Positions 6,334 through 13,855 of a stretch of DNA of 13,855 nt are shown one piece after another (the stretch's first letter is position 1; each line of letters starts with the position of its first letter). A model generated the notes under the pieces. That model saw only the letters and a list, made by a program, of their open reading frames with translations, was not told the origin of the DNA and searched no databases. The stretch is from Sulfurospirillum sp. (GTDB lineage: Bacteria > Campylobacterota > Campylobacteria > Campylobacterales > QNZT01), in assembly GCA_003978405.1 (NCBI GenBank), contig QNZU01000022.1, positions 1 through 13,855 of the forward strand, written 5' to 3'. A program made the translations under genes and the position numbers.

Positions 6334-8151
6334 ATGGCAAAAAAATTAATAGATATTATGGATACAAGTTTTAGAGATGGATTTCAGTCTGTCTTTGGAG
6401 GACGGGTAAAGCTTGAAGATTTTTTGCCTGCTATCGAAGCTGCAAAGGATGCTGGTATAAGCCATTTTGAGTTTGGAGGTGGAGCTAGATTTCAATCTCT
6501 GTTTTTTTATCTAAATGAAAATGCATTTGATATGATGGATAAATTTAGAGAGATTGTAGGACCTGAAGCAAATTTACAAACACTTTCTCGTGGTGTAAAT
6601 ACTGTCATGCTGGATACCTCAAGCAGAGATATTATCGATCTGCATGCAAAACTCTTTAAAAAGCATGGAACTACAACGATAAGAAACTTTGATGCACTAA
6701 ATGATGTGGAAAATCTCAAATATTCGGGAAAATCTATAAAAGAGCATGGTTTAAATCATGAGATAGTCATAACTATCATGGATCTTCCTCCAGGCTGCAA
6801 AGGTGCTCATGATGTGACATTTTATGAAAAGACATTGCGTGAAATTTTGGATGCTGAGATTGAGTTTGATTCTTTATGCTTTAAAGATGCTACCGGAACT
6901 TCCAGTCCTCATAAGGTCTATGAGACTATATCGATGGCAAAAAGGCTTCTGCCTGAAAATGTTCCTGTTAGATTGCATACTCACGAAACTGCAGGAGTTA
7001 GTGTCTCTTGTTATCTTGCAGCACTTGAAGCTGGAGCAGATGGAATTGATTTGGCGGCATCTCCTGTTAGTGGAGGAACAAGTCAACCTGATATTTTAAC
7101 TATGCTTCATGCTACAAAGGGGACTAAATTTGATCTTGGTGGATTGGATTTGGAGAAGGTGTTAAAGTATGAAGAGGTGTTGGAGGATTGTTTAAGAGAC
7201 TATTTCGTTCCTATGGAAGCTACTAAAGTATCACCTCTTATACCATTCTCCCCTATGCCAGGAGGTGCTTTGACTGCAAACACCCAAATGTTAAGAGAGA
7301 ATGGAAATATGGATAAATTTCCTCAGATTATCAAAGCTATGAGAGAGGTTGTGGAGAAGGGTGGATATGGAACTTCAGTTACTCCTGTATCTCAATTTTA
7401 TTGGCAACAGGCATATTCTAATGTAGTTTTTGGTGAATGGAATCAGATAGCTCCTGGATATGGGAAAATGGTTCTTGGGTATTATGGTAAGACTCCTGTG
7501 GAGCCGGATCCAAAAATAAAAAAGTTAGCTAGTAAATTACTAAAACTAGCTCCTGCAACAAAGAGTGCATTGGAGTTAGCCGATGAAGATCCACAAAAAT
7601 CAATTGAGCACTATAAGTCAATGTTAGAAGTGAATGATTTGCCTATTACTGATGAAAATATATTTATTGCGGCAACTTGTGCAGATAAAGGTATCAAGTT
7701 TTTAAAAGGCGAAGGTGAAGTAAAAATTAGAAAAAAGAGTGATATGAATTTAGAATCAGGAGGCAAAAATATGGCAGGTGAATATACGGTAGTGGTAAAT
7801 GGTGTGAAATATAATGTAGATGTAGTAGAAGGACATGATGGAGAGGTAAGCATAACAAATGTTGCTCCACAAGCAGTAGCTGCTACACCTGCACAAGAAG
7901 TTTCAACTTCCAAACCAGCTGGTAGTGCAGGAAAAGGAAGCACTGAAGTTCACTCTCAAACACCAGGTAATGTTTGGAAGATTTTGGTAAAACCAGGTGA
8001 TAGTATAAAAGAGGGTGATCCTATCATGATTCTTGAAGCGATGAAGATGGAGATAGATATTCCTGCTCCAAAAAGTGGTGTTATCAAAAGTATTGATGTG
8101 AATGTTGATGATGCCGTTGCTGACGGACAACTATTAGCAACTATGGATTGA
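6334..8151 (+). CDS. oadA: Oxaloacetate decarboxylase alpha subunit / pyruvate carboxylase subunit B (OadA)
   Basis: A 605-residue biotin-dependent carboxyltransferase. The N-terminal TIM-barrel domain has the metal ligand D10 in MDTSFRDGFQS, the active-site lysine K184 in LCFKDATG, and metal ligands H215 and H217 in LHTHETAG. A conserved carboxylase domain follows (about 270-465), then a Pro/Ala-rich linker and the C-terminal biotinyl domain with EAMKMEI, where K571 should be biotinylated. It moves a carboxyl group between oxaloacetate/pyruvate and biotin. The flanking oadG and oadB point to the sodium-pump complex rather than a free pyruvate carboxylase, and no biotin carboxylase gene is in the window. 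The SD before 6334 is weak, whereas a perfect one lies inside the gene at 7758. Confidence 0.95.
   Translation: MAKKLIDIMDTSFRDGFQSVFGGRVKLEDFLPAIEAAKDAGISHFEFGGGARFQSLFFYLNENAFDMMDKFREIVGPEANLQTLSRGVNTVMLDTSSRDIIDLHAKLFKKHGTTTIRNFDALNDVENLKYSGKSIKEHGLNHEIVITIMDLPPGCKGAHDVTFYEKTLREILDAEIEFDSLCFKDATGTSSPHKVYETISMAKRLLPENVPVRLHTHETAGVSVSCYLAALEAGADGIDLAASPVSGGTSQPDILTMLHATKGTKFDLGGLDLEKVLKYEEVLEDCLRDYFVPMEATKVSPLIPFSPMPGGALTANTQMLRENGNMDKFPQIIKAMREVVEKGGYGTSVTPVSQFYWQQAYSNVVFGEWNQIAPGYGKMVLGYYGKTPVEPDPKIKKLASKLLKLAPATKSALELADEDPQKSIEHYKSMLEVNDLPITDENIFIAATCADKGIKFLKGEGEVKIRKKSDMNLESGGKNMAGEYTVVVNGVKYNVDVVEGHDGEVSITNVAPQAVAATPAQEVSTSKPAGSAGKGSTEVHSQTPGNVWKILVKPGDSIKEGDPIMILEAMKMEIDIPAPKSGVIKSIDVNVDDAVADGQLLATMD
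7758..7773 (+). promoter_or_regulatory. Internal Shine-Dalgarno and in-frame ATG inside oadA
   Basis: AGGAGG (7758-7763), seven bases, then ATG 7771 in the oadA frame. Starting here would make a 126-residue protein opening MAGEYTVVVNGVKYNVDVVEG and ending with the biotinyl domain, which resembles a free-standing biotin carrier protein. It is either a real second start or a relic of a gene fusion. The signal is visible; its use is inference. Confidence 0.4.
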
Positions 8152-8153
8152 AA

Positions 8154-9479
8154 ATGAAAATAAGATCTTTATTACTGTCGTTGTTGATAGTTTTTTCACT
8201 CTTTAGTGCTATAAATTTAAATGCAAATACTCAAGTAAGCACTGATACGGTAAAAAAATCTCATGAAGTTTATAAACCAAAAAGTGTGACAGAGCTCTTT
8301 GGCGGTTTTTTTAAAACTACCGGATTATATGCAATGCTTTTCCCAGAAGATGGTGTAAAAAACGGTCGTGGTGAAGAGATGAGCAAGTTTGCACAAAGCG
8401 GTGGTAGAGTGATTATGTTTATCATTGTGTTTGTGCTTTTTTATTTGGCGATTGTTAAAGGTTTTGAGCCACTTTTACTCTTGCCTATAGCATTTGGGGG
8501 ATTGTTGGCAAATATACCGGTTGCCAATATGACAGGACCTCACGGTATGCTTGGAATCATCTATGATATGGGTATTAAAAATGAGTTTTTCCCTCTGCTT
8601 ATCTTCATGGGTGTTGGAGCAATGACTGATTTTGGTCCTCTTTTAGCCAATCCAAAGACTGCAATTTTGGGAGGTGCAGCCCAATTTGGGATTTTTGGTT
8701 CACTTGTAGGAGCTGCTATGCTTTCTCAAAGCGGTTTTGTTCACTATACATTAGAGCAGTGTTCGGCTATCTCTATTATCGGAGGTGCTGATGGTCCCAC
8801 ATCTATATTTATCGCTTCAGCTTTAGCTCCAGAGATGCTTGGAGCTATCGCCGTTGCGGCATACTCATATATGGCTTTGGTACCAGTCATTCAGCCACCT
8901 ATCATGAAAGCTTTGACTACTGAAGAGGAGAGGAAGATCAAGATGGTTACAGGGAGAAAGGTCAGTAGGCAAGAGAAACTGATTTTCCCTTTGGTTGTTA
9001 TTATGTTGATTGCTCTAATCCTTCCTGATGCAGCTCCTTTGATGGGTGCATTTGCATTTGGAAATTTTGCAAAAGAGAGTGGGGTGATAGATAGATTGTC
9101 AAATGAGATGCAAAATTCACTCATAAATATTGTTACGATTTTTCTCGGTCTTGGAGTTGGAGGAACTTTGCAGGCAGATAAATTTTTAGTTGCGGAAACT
9201 TTGGGTATTATGGTGATAGGACTTTTGGCTTTTTCTGCCGGTACCGCAGCTGGAGTATTGATGGCAAAATTGATGAACAAATTTTCAAAAGAGCCTATCA
9301 ACCCACTTATTGGAGCTGCTGGAGTATCAGCCGTTCCTATGGCAGCAAGAGTTGTAAGTAAAGTAGGGCAAGAGTATAATAAGTCAAATATTTTGCTGAT
9401 GCATGCAATGGGTCCAAATGTAGCAGGGGTTATAGGTTCAGCGGTAGCTGCTGGAGTGTTGTTGTCTATATTTAAATAA
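8154..9479 (+). CDS. oadB: Oxaloacetate decarboxylase beta subunit, sodium pump (OadB)
   Basis: A 441-residue polytopic membrane subunit that decarboxylates carboxybiotin and exports sodium. The key residues of Klebsiella OadB are all here with constant spacing: Asp in GGADGPTS (equivalent of D203), Tyr 26 residues later (Y229), and NPLIGAAGVSAVPMAAR, holding the counterparts of N373, G377, S382 and R389. The first about 85 residues differ from classic OadB: a signal-like hydrophobic stretch ending near LNANT, then a soluble segment before the first conserved helix (FIIVFVLFYLAIVKGFEPLLLLP). I prefer ATG 8154, 2 nt after the oadA stop, over a TTG at 8148 overlapping it. Translation is probably coupled to oadA. 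Confidence 0.94.
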   Translation: MKIRSLLLSLLIVFSLFSAINLNANTQVSTDTVKKSHEVYKPKSVTELFGGFFKTTGLYAMLFPEDGVKNGRGEEMSKFAQSGGRVIMFIIVFVLFYLAIVKGFEPLLLLPIAFGGLLANIPVANMTGPHGMLGIIYDMGIKNEFFPLLIFMGVGAMTDFGPLLANPKTAILGGAAQFGIFGSLVGAAMLSQSGFVHYTLEQCSAISIIGGADGPTSIFIASALAPEMLGAIAVAAYSYMALVPVIQPPIMKALTTEEERKIKMVTGRKVSRQEKLIFPLVVIMLIALILPDAAPLMGAFAFGNFAKESGVIDRLSNEMQNSLINIVTIFLGLGVGGTLQADKFLVAETLGIMVIGLLAFSAGTAAGVLMAKLMNKFSKEPINPLIGAAGVSAVPMAARVVSKVGQEYNKSNILLMHAMGPNVAGVIGSAVAAGVLLSIFK

Positions 9480-9487
9480 ATTTTTAA

Positions 9488-9515
9488 GATTGTCGATTTT
9501 AATATATTGATAATC
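9488..9515 (+). other. Stem-loop between oadB and pckA
   Basis: GATTGTCGAT (9488-9497) pairs with ATTGATAATC (9506-9515) over 10 bp including two G-U pairs, with an 8-nt loop. It lies just before the pckA SD (AAGGGA near 9526) and lacks a T tract, so it looks more like an mRNA processing or stability element than a terminator. Confidence 0.45.
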
Positions 9516-9532
9516 AAAAAAGGTTAAGGGAA

Positions 9533-11113
9533 ATGATAAAATCAGAGGATTTAAACAAACTGGGTCTTAGGGATGTAAAAGAGGTCTATTATAATTCAGA
9601 CTATGAGTTCTTAAAAGAACAAGAGATTAAAGATGGATTGAAAGTTGCAGATAATGGTGCTATGATGGTTGATACGGGTATATTTACCGGTAGAAGTCCA
9701 AAAGATAAATTTTTTGTTGACCAAGAACCTTCAAACAAGTATATTGCATGGGGTGATATCAATCAAAAGATCACAAAGGAGGTCTTTGATGAACTCTTTG
9801 AGAAAGCCAAAAATGAGCTTAGTGGTAAAGATATCTACATCCAAGATCTCTATTGTGGAGCAAGTGAAGCTAGTAAAAAGAGCATCAGATTTGTAACTGA
9901 GGTTGCTTGGCAGGCACATTTTGTTAAAAATATGTTTATCCGTCCGACCAAAGAGGAGCTTGAGAGTTTTTCTCCTGATTTTGTCTTGTATAATGCTTGT
10001 AAAGTGGTTGATGATGAGTGGCAAAAACATAATCTAAACTCAGAGGTATTTGTAGTATTTAATATAGAAGAGAATATTGCAATCATTGGTGGCACATGGT
10101 ATGGTGGGGAGATGAAAAAGGGAATCTTCTCCATGATGAACTATTGGCTTCCACTAGAGGGTAAACTCTCTATGCACTGCTCTGCAAATGTTGGCAAAGA
10201 GGGAGATACGGCTCTATTTTTTGGACTATCTGGTACCGGAAAAACTACACTCTCAGCAGATCCAAAAAGATACCTAATAGGAGATGATGAACATGGATGG
10301 GATGATGAGGGTATCTTTAACTTTGAGGGTGGTTGCTATGCAAAGGTGATTGGACTCAAAGAGGAGAATGAGCCTGAAATTTACGGAGCAATTCGTGAAA
10401 ATGCACTACTGGAGAATGTTGTTGCAAGTGATGGTGGAGTTGTTGATTATGAGGATAAGAGTAAAACTGAAAATACAAGAGTCTCATATCCAATTGATTT
10501 TATTCCAAATCATGAACCTTCACTTCAAGCAGGACATCCAAAAAATATCATATTTTTAACTGCCGATGCATTTGGAGTGCTTCCTCCTGTGAGTAAGTTG
10601 ACAAAAGAGCAAGCGATGTACTATTTTTTAAGTGGATACACTGCAAAAGTAGCTGGAACAGAAAGAGGTATTGATAAGCCAGTGGCTACATTTAGTGCAT
10701 GTTTTGGAGAGGCATTTTTACCACTGCATCCAACAGTATATGCTAAACTTTTAGGACAAAAGATAGAAAAACATGATGTGAATGTATTCTTGGTAAATAC
10801 CGGATGGACAGGAGGAGCTTATGGTGTGGGGACAAGAATGAGTCTAAAAGATACCAGAGCTTGTATAGATGCTATTATGGATGGATCTATTCATAATAGT
10901 GAGTTTGGTACTACAGACACTTTTGATTTAAGTTTTCCTCTATCTTTACCACATGTAGATCCTAAAGTCTTAAATCCAAAAAATGCTTGGCAGGATAAAG
11001 AGGAGTATATCAGAACTAGAGATGATCTAGCAAAACTATTTATTGAGAATTTCAAAAAATATCTCAAAGATGATGCGGAGTTTGACTACTCACAAGCTGG
11101 ACCAAAACTTTAA
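9533..11113 (+). CDS. pckA: Phosphoenolpyruvate carboxykinase (ATP)
   Basis: A 526-residue ATP-type PEPCK, which converts oxaloacetate + ATP to PEP + CO2 + ADP. Recognisable sites are R54 in TGRSPKDK (substrate), Y190 and K196 around GGTWYGGEMKKG (metal and substrate), H215 in LSMHCSAN, the P-loop GLSGTGKT (231-238) with K237, and the kinase-2 motif LIGDDEHGW (D251/D252). Length is close to the usual of about 525-540 residues. It follows oadB by 53 nt in the same orientation. With the decarboxylase it forms a pyruvate-oxaloacetate-PEP node for gluconeogenesis or anaplerosis. The ATG has SD TTAAGGGA directly upstream. Confidence 0.97.
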   Translation: MIKSEDLNKLGLRDVKEVYYNSDYEFLKEQEIKDGLKVADNGAMMVDTGIFTGRSPKDKFFVDQEPSNKYIAWGDINQKITKEVFDELFEKAKNELSGKDIYIQDLYCGASEASKKSIRFVTEVAWQAHFVKNMFIRPTKEELESFSPDFVLYNACKVVDDEWQKHNLNSEVFVVFNIEENIAIIGGTWYGGEMKKGIFSMMNYWLPLEGKLSMHCSANVGKEGDTALFFGLSGTGKTTLSADPKRYLIGDDEHGWDDEGIFNFEGGCYAKVIGLKEENEPEIYGAIRENALLENVVASDGGVVDYEDKSKTENTRVSYPIDFIPNHEPSLQAGHPKNIIFLTADAFGVLPPVSKLTKEQAMYYFLSGYTAKVAGTERGIDKPVATFSACFGEAFLPLHPTVYAKLLGQKIEKHDVNVFLVNTGWTGGAYGVGTRMSLKDTRACIDAIMDGSIHNSEFGTTDTFDLSFPLSLPHVDPKVLNPKNAWQDKEEYIRTRDDLAKLFIENFKKYLKDDAEFDYSQAGPKL

Positions 11114-11119
11114 CCTTAA

Positions 11120-11144
11120 ACTCCCCGTGTTGGTATCGGGGAGT
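11120..11144 (+). terminator. Terminator stem-loop after pckA
   Basis: ACTCCCCG (11120-11127) pairs perfectly with CGGGGAGT (11137-11144) around a 9-nt loop, 6 nt after the pckA stop. It is by far the most GC-rich hairpin in an AT-rich region. The following sequence CATATTTACC is only moderately T-rich. It probably ends the oad-pckA transcript. Confidence 0.7.
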
Positions 11145-11163
11145 CATATTTACCTACTTTCGA

Positions 11164-11169
11164 TATAAT
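11164..11169 (+). promoter_or_regulatory. -10 box of argH
   Basis: A perfect TATAAT 38 nt before the argH ATG, right after the pckA terminator and preceded by a T-rich stretch. No -35 box is evident. The SD GGAG is at 11193-11196. Confidence 0.6.
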
Positions 11170-11207
11170 CTTTCAAAACACTATAACACTATGGAGAAAA
11201 TAAAAAT

Positions 11208-12590
11208 ATGGCAAAATTAGCGACCGGTCGTGTGCAAAAGAAGAGTTCCCATCTTTTAGATAGTTTTAACTCATCATTACCATTTGATAAAAAGTTATAT
11301 TTAGAGGATATAAAAGGCTCAATTGCCCATGCAACAATGCTCAATCATCAAAAGATCATCAGTGATGATGATTTTAAATTGATTCTCGATGGTTTGAAAA
11401 AAGTTAAGGAGGAGATTGAGTCTAAAAAATTTGATTTTGATATTAGTGATGAAGATATTCATATGGCTATTGAGAAAAGATTGACCGAGCTTATAGGAGA
11501 TGCGGGTAAAAGACTTCACACAGCAAGAAGCAGAAATGATCAAGTTGCACTTGATTTTAGGCTGTATGTCCAAAGAAATAATCTTAAAATAATGAGCCTA
11601 ATAAAAGAGTTGGAACTTGTTATACTTGATATTGCAAACAGGCATACAGATACTATGCTTCCAGGCTTTACACACCTTCAACATGCTCAACCAATCAATT
11701 TTGCTTACCATATGTTAGCCTATATGAGTATGTTCAAAAGAGATTATGAGAGGTTTGAAGACTCTTATAAAAGAAACAATCTCTCTCCGCTTGGTTGTGC
11801 CGCACTTGCAGGAACTCCTTATCCGATTGACAGGGATTTTAGTGCAAAACTGCTTGGCTTTGAAAAACCGACGATTAACTGTCTTGATACGGTGAGTGAT
11901 CGTGATTTTGCACTGGAGATTTTGTTTAATATAGCAACTCTTATGATGCATATCTCAAGATTGAGTGAGGAGTTGATACTCTGGTCTAGCAGTGAGTTTG
12001 GATTTGTCGAACTTAGTGATGAATTTTCTACAAGCTCTTCAATCATGCCTCAAAAGAAAAATCCGGATGTTCCTGAACTATTAAGAGGAAAAACTGGACG
12101 AGTATATGGAAATCTAATTTCATTACTTACGGTTTTAAAAGGATTACCACTAGCCTATAACAAAGATATGCAAGAGGATAAAGAGGGTGTTTTTGATTCG
12201 GTTGAAAATGCCAAACTATCACTTGAGATATTGACTCAAACACTAAAAACTATGAGTATCAAAAAGGATAGAATGCAAGAAGCTTGTATGGTTGGTCATC
12301 TAAGTGCTACCGATTTGGCCGATTATCTTGTGAACAAGTGTGGTATCCCTTTTCGTGATGCATATAAAATTACAGGTGAACTTGTAGCTGGATGCGAGAA
12401 AAAAGGTATCGACTTGAGCCAAATCCATTTTGATGAACTAAAATCAGTCGATGATAGGATAGATGAGGATGTATTAGAACATCTTGATTTAAAAAACTCT
12501 ATGAATGCAAGAGATTCATTTGGAGGAACAGCTACCAAAAGAGCAAAAGAGCAGATAGAGATATTTAAAGGTTGGTTAGATGAATTATAG
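11208..12590 (+). CDS. argH: Argininosuccinate lyase
   Basis: A 460-residue enzyme of the fumarase/aspartase superfamily that cleaves argininosuccinate to arginine and fumarate, the last step of arginine synthesis. Conserved regions in order are HTARSRNDQVALDFRLY (104-120), THLQHAQP with the catalytic-region H159, and the family signature SSSIMPQKKNPD (276-287), whose S278 is the usual catalytic serine. The first signature position is Ser instead of the common Gly, a mild variation. Length is normal for the family. It has its own TATAAT promoter and GGAG SD. The next gene starts inside its last codons, so the two are co-transcribed. Confidence 0.97.
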   Translation: MAKLATGRVQKKSSHLLDSFNSSLPFDKKLYLEDIKGSIAHATMLNHQKIISDDDFKLILDGLKKVKEEIESKKFDFDISDEDIHMAIEKRLTELIGDAGKRLHTARSRNDQVALDFRLYVQRNNLKIMSLIKELELVILDIANRHTDTMLPGFTHLQHAQPINFAYHMLAYMSMFKRDYERFEDSYKRNNLSPLGCAALAGTPYPIDRDFSAKLLGFEKPTINCLDTVSDRDFALEILFNIATLMMHISRLSEELILWSSSEFGFVELSDEFSTSSSIMPQKKNPDVPELLRGKTGRVYGNLISLLTVLKGLPLAYNKDMQEDKEGVFDSVENAKLSLEILTQTLKTMSIKKDRMQEACMVGHLSATDLADYLVNKCGIPFRDAYKITGELVAGCEKKGIDLSQIHFDELKSVDDRIDEDVLEHLDLKNSMNARDSFGGTATKRAKEQIEIFKGWLDEL

Positions 12591-13245
12591 AGGTTTATTA
12601 ATTGGTTTGGTACTAGTAATCGTATCGTTTGGTTGTTCTACAAGTGATACAGAAAAAAAGATAAAGCAAGAGACTCAAGATTTTGTAGATTCATATAAAG
12701 GTGACCAAACAAGAGAGATTGTAGATACTGAAAACTCATCCATGCCTGAAGATGAAGATATAAAAAAGGCTATCAATCTTCAAAATATTGCCAGAGAAGA
12801 GGTTGGAATACCCAAAAATCTGATGTTTACTTGGAGTGAAGCAGTAGCAAATGATGCACAAAGTTATGCTAGAACTTTGGCAAATAGTGGTAGATTTGAA
12901 CATGATCCAAAAAATCACCTAGCTCAAAACCATAATGGATACACCAATGGACCATATGGTGAAAATATATATGCTTATTGGAGCAGTAATGGTACCAAAC
13001 CCACTTATGAGATGGCAGTGCAATCTTGGATAGATGAAAAAAATAACTACCACTATGCAAAAATAGGAGATGATGATTGCGATTATGGTAAACAGTGTGG
13101 TCATTACACTCAAATAGTTTGGAAGAGTACTACAAAGATAGGGTGTGGTATGAGTAGGTATAAAAAGGGTGAGTACAAAGGTGGTTATATCATAGTTTGT
13201 AAATATAAAACTCCAGGCAATATAATAGGGGAGTACCCCTACTAA
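12580..13245 (+). CDS. Exported CAP/SCP-domain protein
   Basis: A 221-residue protein of the CAP (cysteine-rich secretory, SCP/PR-1) superfamily. A hydrophobic N-terminus (4-18) ends in SFGC19; this could be a lipoprotein site, although -3 Ser and -2 Phe are off the lipobox consensus. A polar linker leads to the CAP domain (about 65-221), with the cavity tetrad H108 (FEHD), E128 (GENI), E153 (WIDE) and H175 (GHYTQIVW). Both CRISP signatures are present: GHYTQIVWKST and IVCKYKTPGNIIG. C167, C173, C189 and C207 may form disulphides. It overlaps argH by 11 nt. Bacterial CAP proteins are mostly uncharacterised, so the role is unknown; a link to arginine metabolism is not implied. Confidence 0.88.
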   Translation: MNYRGLLIGLVLVIVSFGCSTSDTEKKIKQETQDFVDSYKGDQTREIVDTENSSMPEDEDIKKAINLQNIAREEVGIPKNLMFTWSEAVANDAQSYARTLANSGRFEHDPKNHLAQNHNGYTNGPYGENIYAYWSSNGTKPTYEMAVQSWIDEKNNYHYAKIGDDDCDYGKQCGHYTQIVWKSTTKIGCGMSRYKKGEYKGGYIIVCKYKTPGNIIGEYPY

Positions 13246-13598
13246 ATCGCCTCTTTTGGATTGGCATCATCAAATCTGTGCCAAGGTAGTTTTTTACCTC
13301 CAAGAATATGAAAGTGCAGATGTGGTACCTCTTGTCCACCATCATCTCCATTGTTTGTGATGAGTCTGTATCCGTTTATATCAAGCTCCAACAAGTTTGC
13401 CACTTTTTGGATAAATGGAGTCATTTTTGCCATCAATTCAGGGTTTACACTTTGAAAATTCTCTAGATGAACTTTTGGAATTACCAATATATGAACCGGA
13501 GCTGCAGGATTGATATCATGAAAAGCCAAAAACTCATCATCCTCTAAGACTTTGTTTGAGGGTATCTCACCTTTTACAATTTTACAAAATATACACAT
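13242..13598 (-). CDS. HIT-family nucleotide phosphohydrolase (HinT-like)
   Basis: A 118-residue cytoplasmic histidine-triad protein of the HINT branch, which hydrolyses nucleoside phosphoramidates and similar compounds. The triad H93-L-H95-F-H97 is present; H95 is the expected nucleophile. C2, C5 (CIFC) and H44 could contribute a zinc site. PAAPVHILVIPKVH and DDGGQEVPHLHFHILGG match the family closely, and length is standard. The ATG at 13598 has a strong SD AAGGGG seven bases upstream. Its stop overlaps the convergent CAP gene by 4 nt, and it is divergent from pheS. Confidence 0.95.
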   Translation of the reverse strand: MCIFCKIVKGEIPSNKVLEDDEFLAFHDINPAAPVHILVIPKVHLENFQSVNPELMAKMTPFIQKVANLLELDINGYRLITNNGDDGGQEVPHLHFHILGGKKLPWHRFDDANPKEAI

Positions 13599-13706
13599 AA
13601 ATATCCCCTTTAAGAGTAGTTGTTAATCATATAGTTAAATTGTATAAAAAGTAGCCTTTAACCAACTTTTTAATAAACTTCACTCAAAAAAAGTTTGAGG
13701 TTGATT
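13599..13706. promoter_or_regulatory. HIT-pheS divergent promoter region
   Basis: This 108-nt intergenic region must carry promoters for both genes. Plus-strand candidates for a pheS -10 are TATAAA (13643-13648) and TAATAA (13671-13676). On the minus strand TATGAT, reading leftward from about 13633, is a candidate for the HIT gene. CTCAAA (13683-13688) and TTTGAG (13694-13699) form a 6-bp stem that includes most of the pheS SD GAGG (13697-13700). Confidence 0.4.
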
Positions 13707-13855
13707 TTGCAAGAATATATTGAGAAGATTAAAGGATGTGACTCTCTTGAGTCGCTTGAAGATATAAGGATTGAAATATTTGGTAAAAAAGGGGTCTTGG
13801 CAAATGAGTTTGCTAAGATGAAATCTGTTCCAAATGAAGAGAAAAAAGAGTTTGC
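13707..13855 (+). CDS. pheS: Phenylalanyl-tRNA synthetase alpha subunit, 5' part
   Basis: The first 49 codons plus two bases of pheS, cut by the window end. The translation begins with LQEYIEKIKG read from TTG, followed by SLESLEDIRIEIFGKKG and KMKSVPNEEKKEFA. This matches the N-terminal coiled-coil/tRNA-binding region of bacterial PheRS alpha, where a (L/I)R(V/I)xxxGKKG motif is characteristic. The start is taken as TTG 13707 because GAGG at 13697-13700 is six bases away; in-frame TTG codons at 13695 and 13701 are possible, and no ATG is available nearby. The catalytic domain is outside the window. The HIT-pheS arrangement is common in this phylum by my recollection. Confidence 0.88.
   Translation, partial: MQEYIEKIKGCDSLESLEDIRIEIFGKKGVLANEFAKMKSVPNEEKKEF

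Noticed and set aside
7611..7943. 110-codon open frame antisense to oadA
   Set aside because: It is a mirror of the Pro/Ala linker and biotinyl domain coding sequence with no family features or SD.
8891..9517. 208-codon open frame antisense to oadB
   Set aside because: Its composition (Pro/Ala/Ile-rich, low complexity) is that of a shadow of the membrane protein gene, and oadB is certain on the other strand.
1..13855. CRISPR array, insertion sequence, integrase site or prophage
   Set aside because: No spaced direct-repeat array, transposase, integrase or phage structural gene was seen; composition is uniform and the genes are core-like. The tRNA 3' end shows no downstream att-like copy that I could find.

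Overview
This AT-rich window looks like chromosomal DNA from a Campylobacterota (epsilonproteobacterial) species. The evidence is the divergent OadA start (DTSFRDGFQSVFGGR), the c553-type cytochromes, the run of oadG-oadA-oadB-pckA, and an HIT gene divergent from pheS. A free-living Sulfurimonas/Sulfurovum/Arcobacter-like organism fits best, but genus is inference. Gene density is high and no stretch over 300 bases lacks a gene. I see no CRISPR array, insertion sequence, integrase or prophage.

Positions 1-785 hold the end of an rRNA operon: the 5S rRNA, a tRNA-Arg with the unusual anticodon GCG, and, 18 nt past the tRNA CCA, a small membrane-anchored coiled-coil protein. Positions 775-2351 (minus strand) are three overlapping type II/IV minor pseudopilin genes, all with non-ATG starts. 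A short AT-rich divergent promoter region with an inverted repeat separates them from a plus-strand signalling and redox cluster (2467-5366). That cluster encodes an OmpR-type response regulator, a membrane histidine kinase overlapping it, a monohaem cytochrome c overlapping the kinase by 4 nt, a secreted protein resembling a haem-less cytochrome, and a c553-type cytochrome.

After a small ankyrin-repeat gene (5481-5972) comes a C3/C4 carbon module (6049-11113): the gamma, alpha and beta subunits of a sodium-pumping oxaloacetate decarboxylase, then ATP-dependent PEP carboxykinase. Together they interconvert pyruvate, oxaloacetate and PEP and link this to a sodium gradient. A clean stem-loop follows pckA. 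The alpha subunit gene contains a perfect internal Shine-Dalgarno and in-frame ATG that could yield a free biotin-carrier domain.

The last part holds argH (arginine biosynthesis) with its own promoter, an exported CAP/SCP-domain protein overlapping its 3' end, a convergent HIT-family nucleotide hydrolase, and, divergent from that, the first 49 codons of pheS running off the window end.

The core metabolic genes are standard. The points most worth following up are the GCG tRNA-Arg, the possible internal start in oadA, the kinase-cytochrome operon with its haem-less partner, and the orphan pseudopilin trio with its GTGTACAC hairpin.
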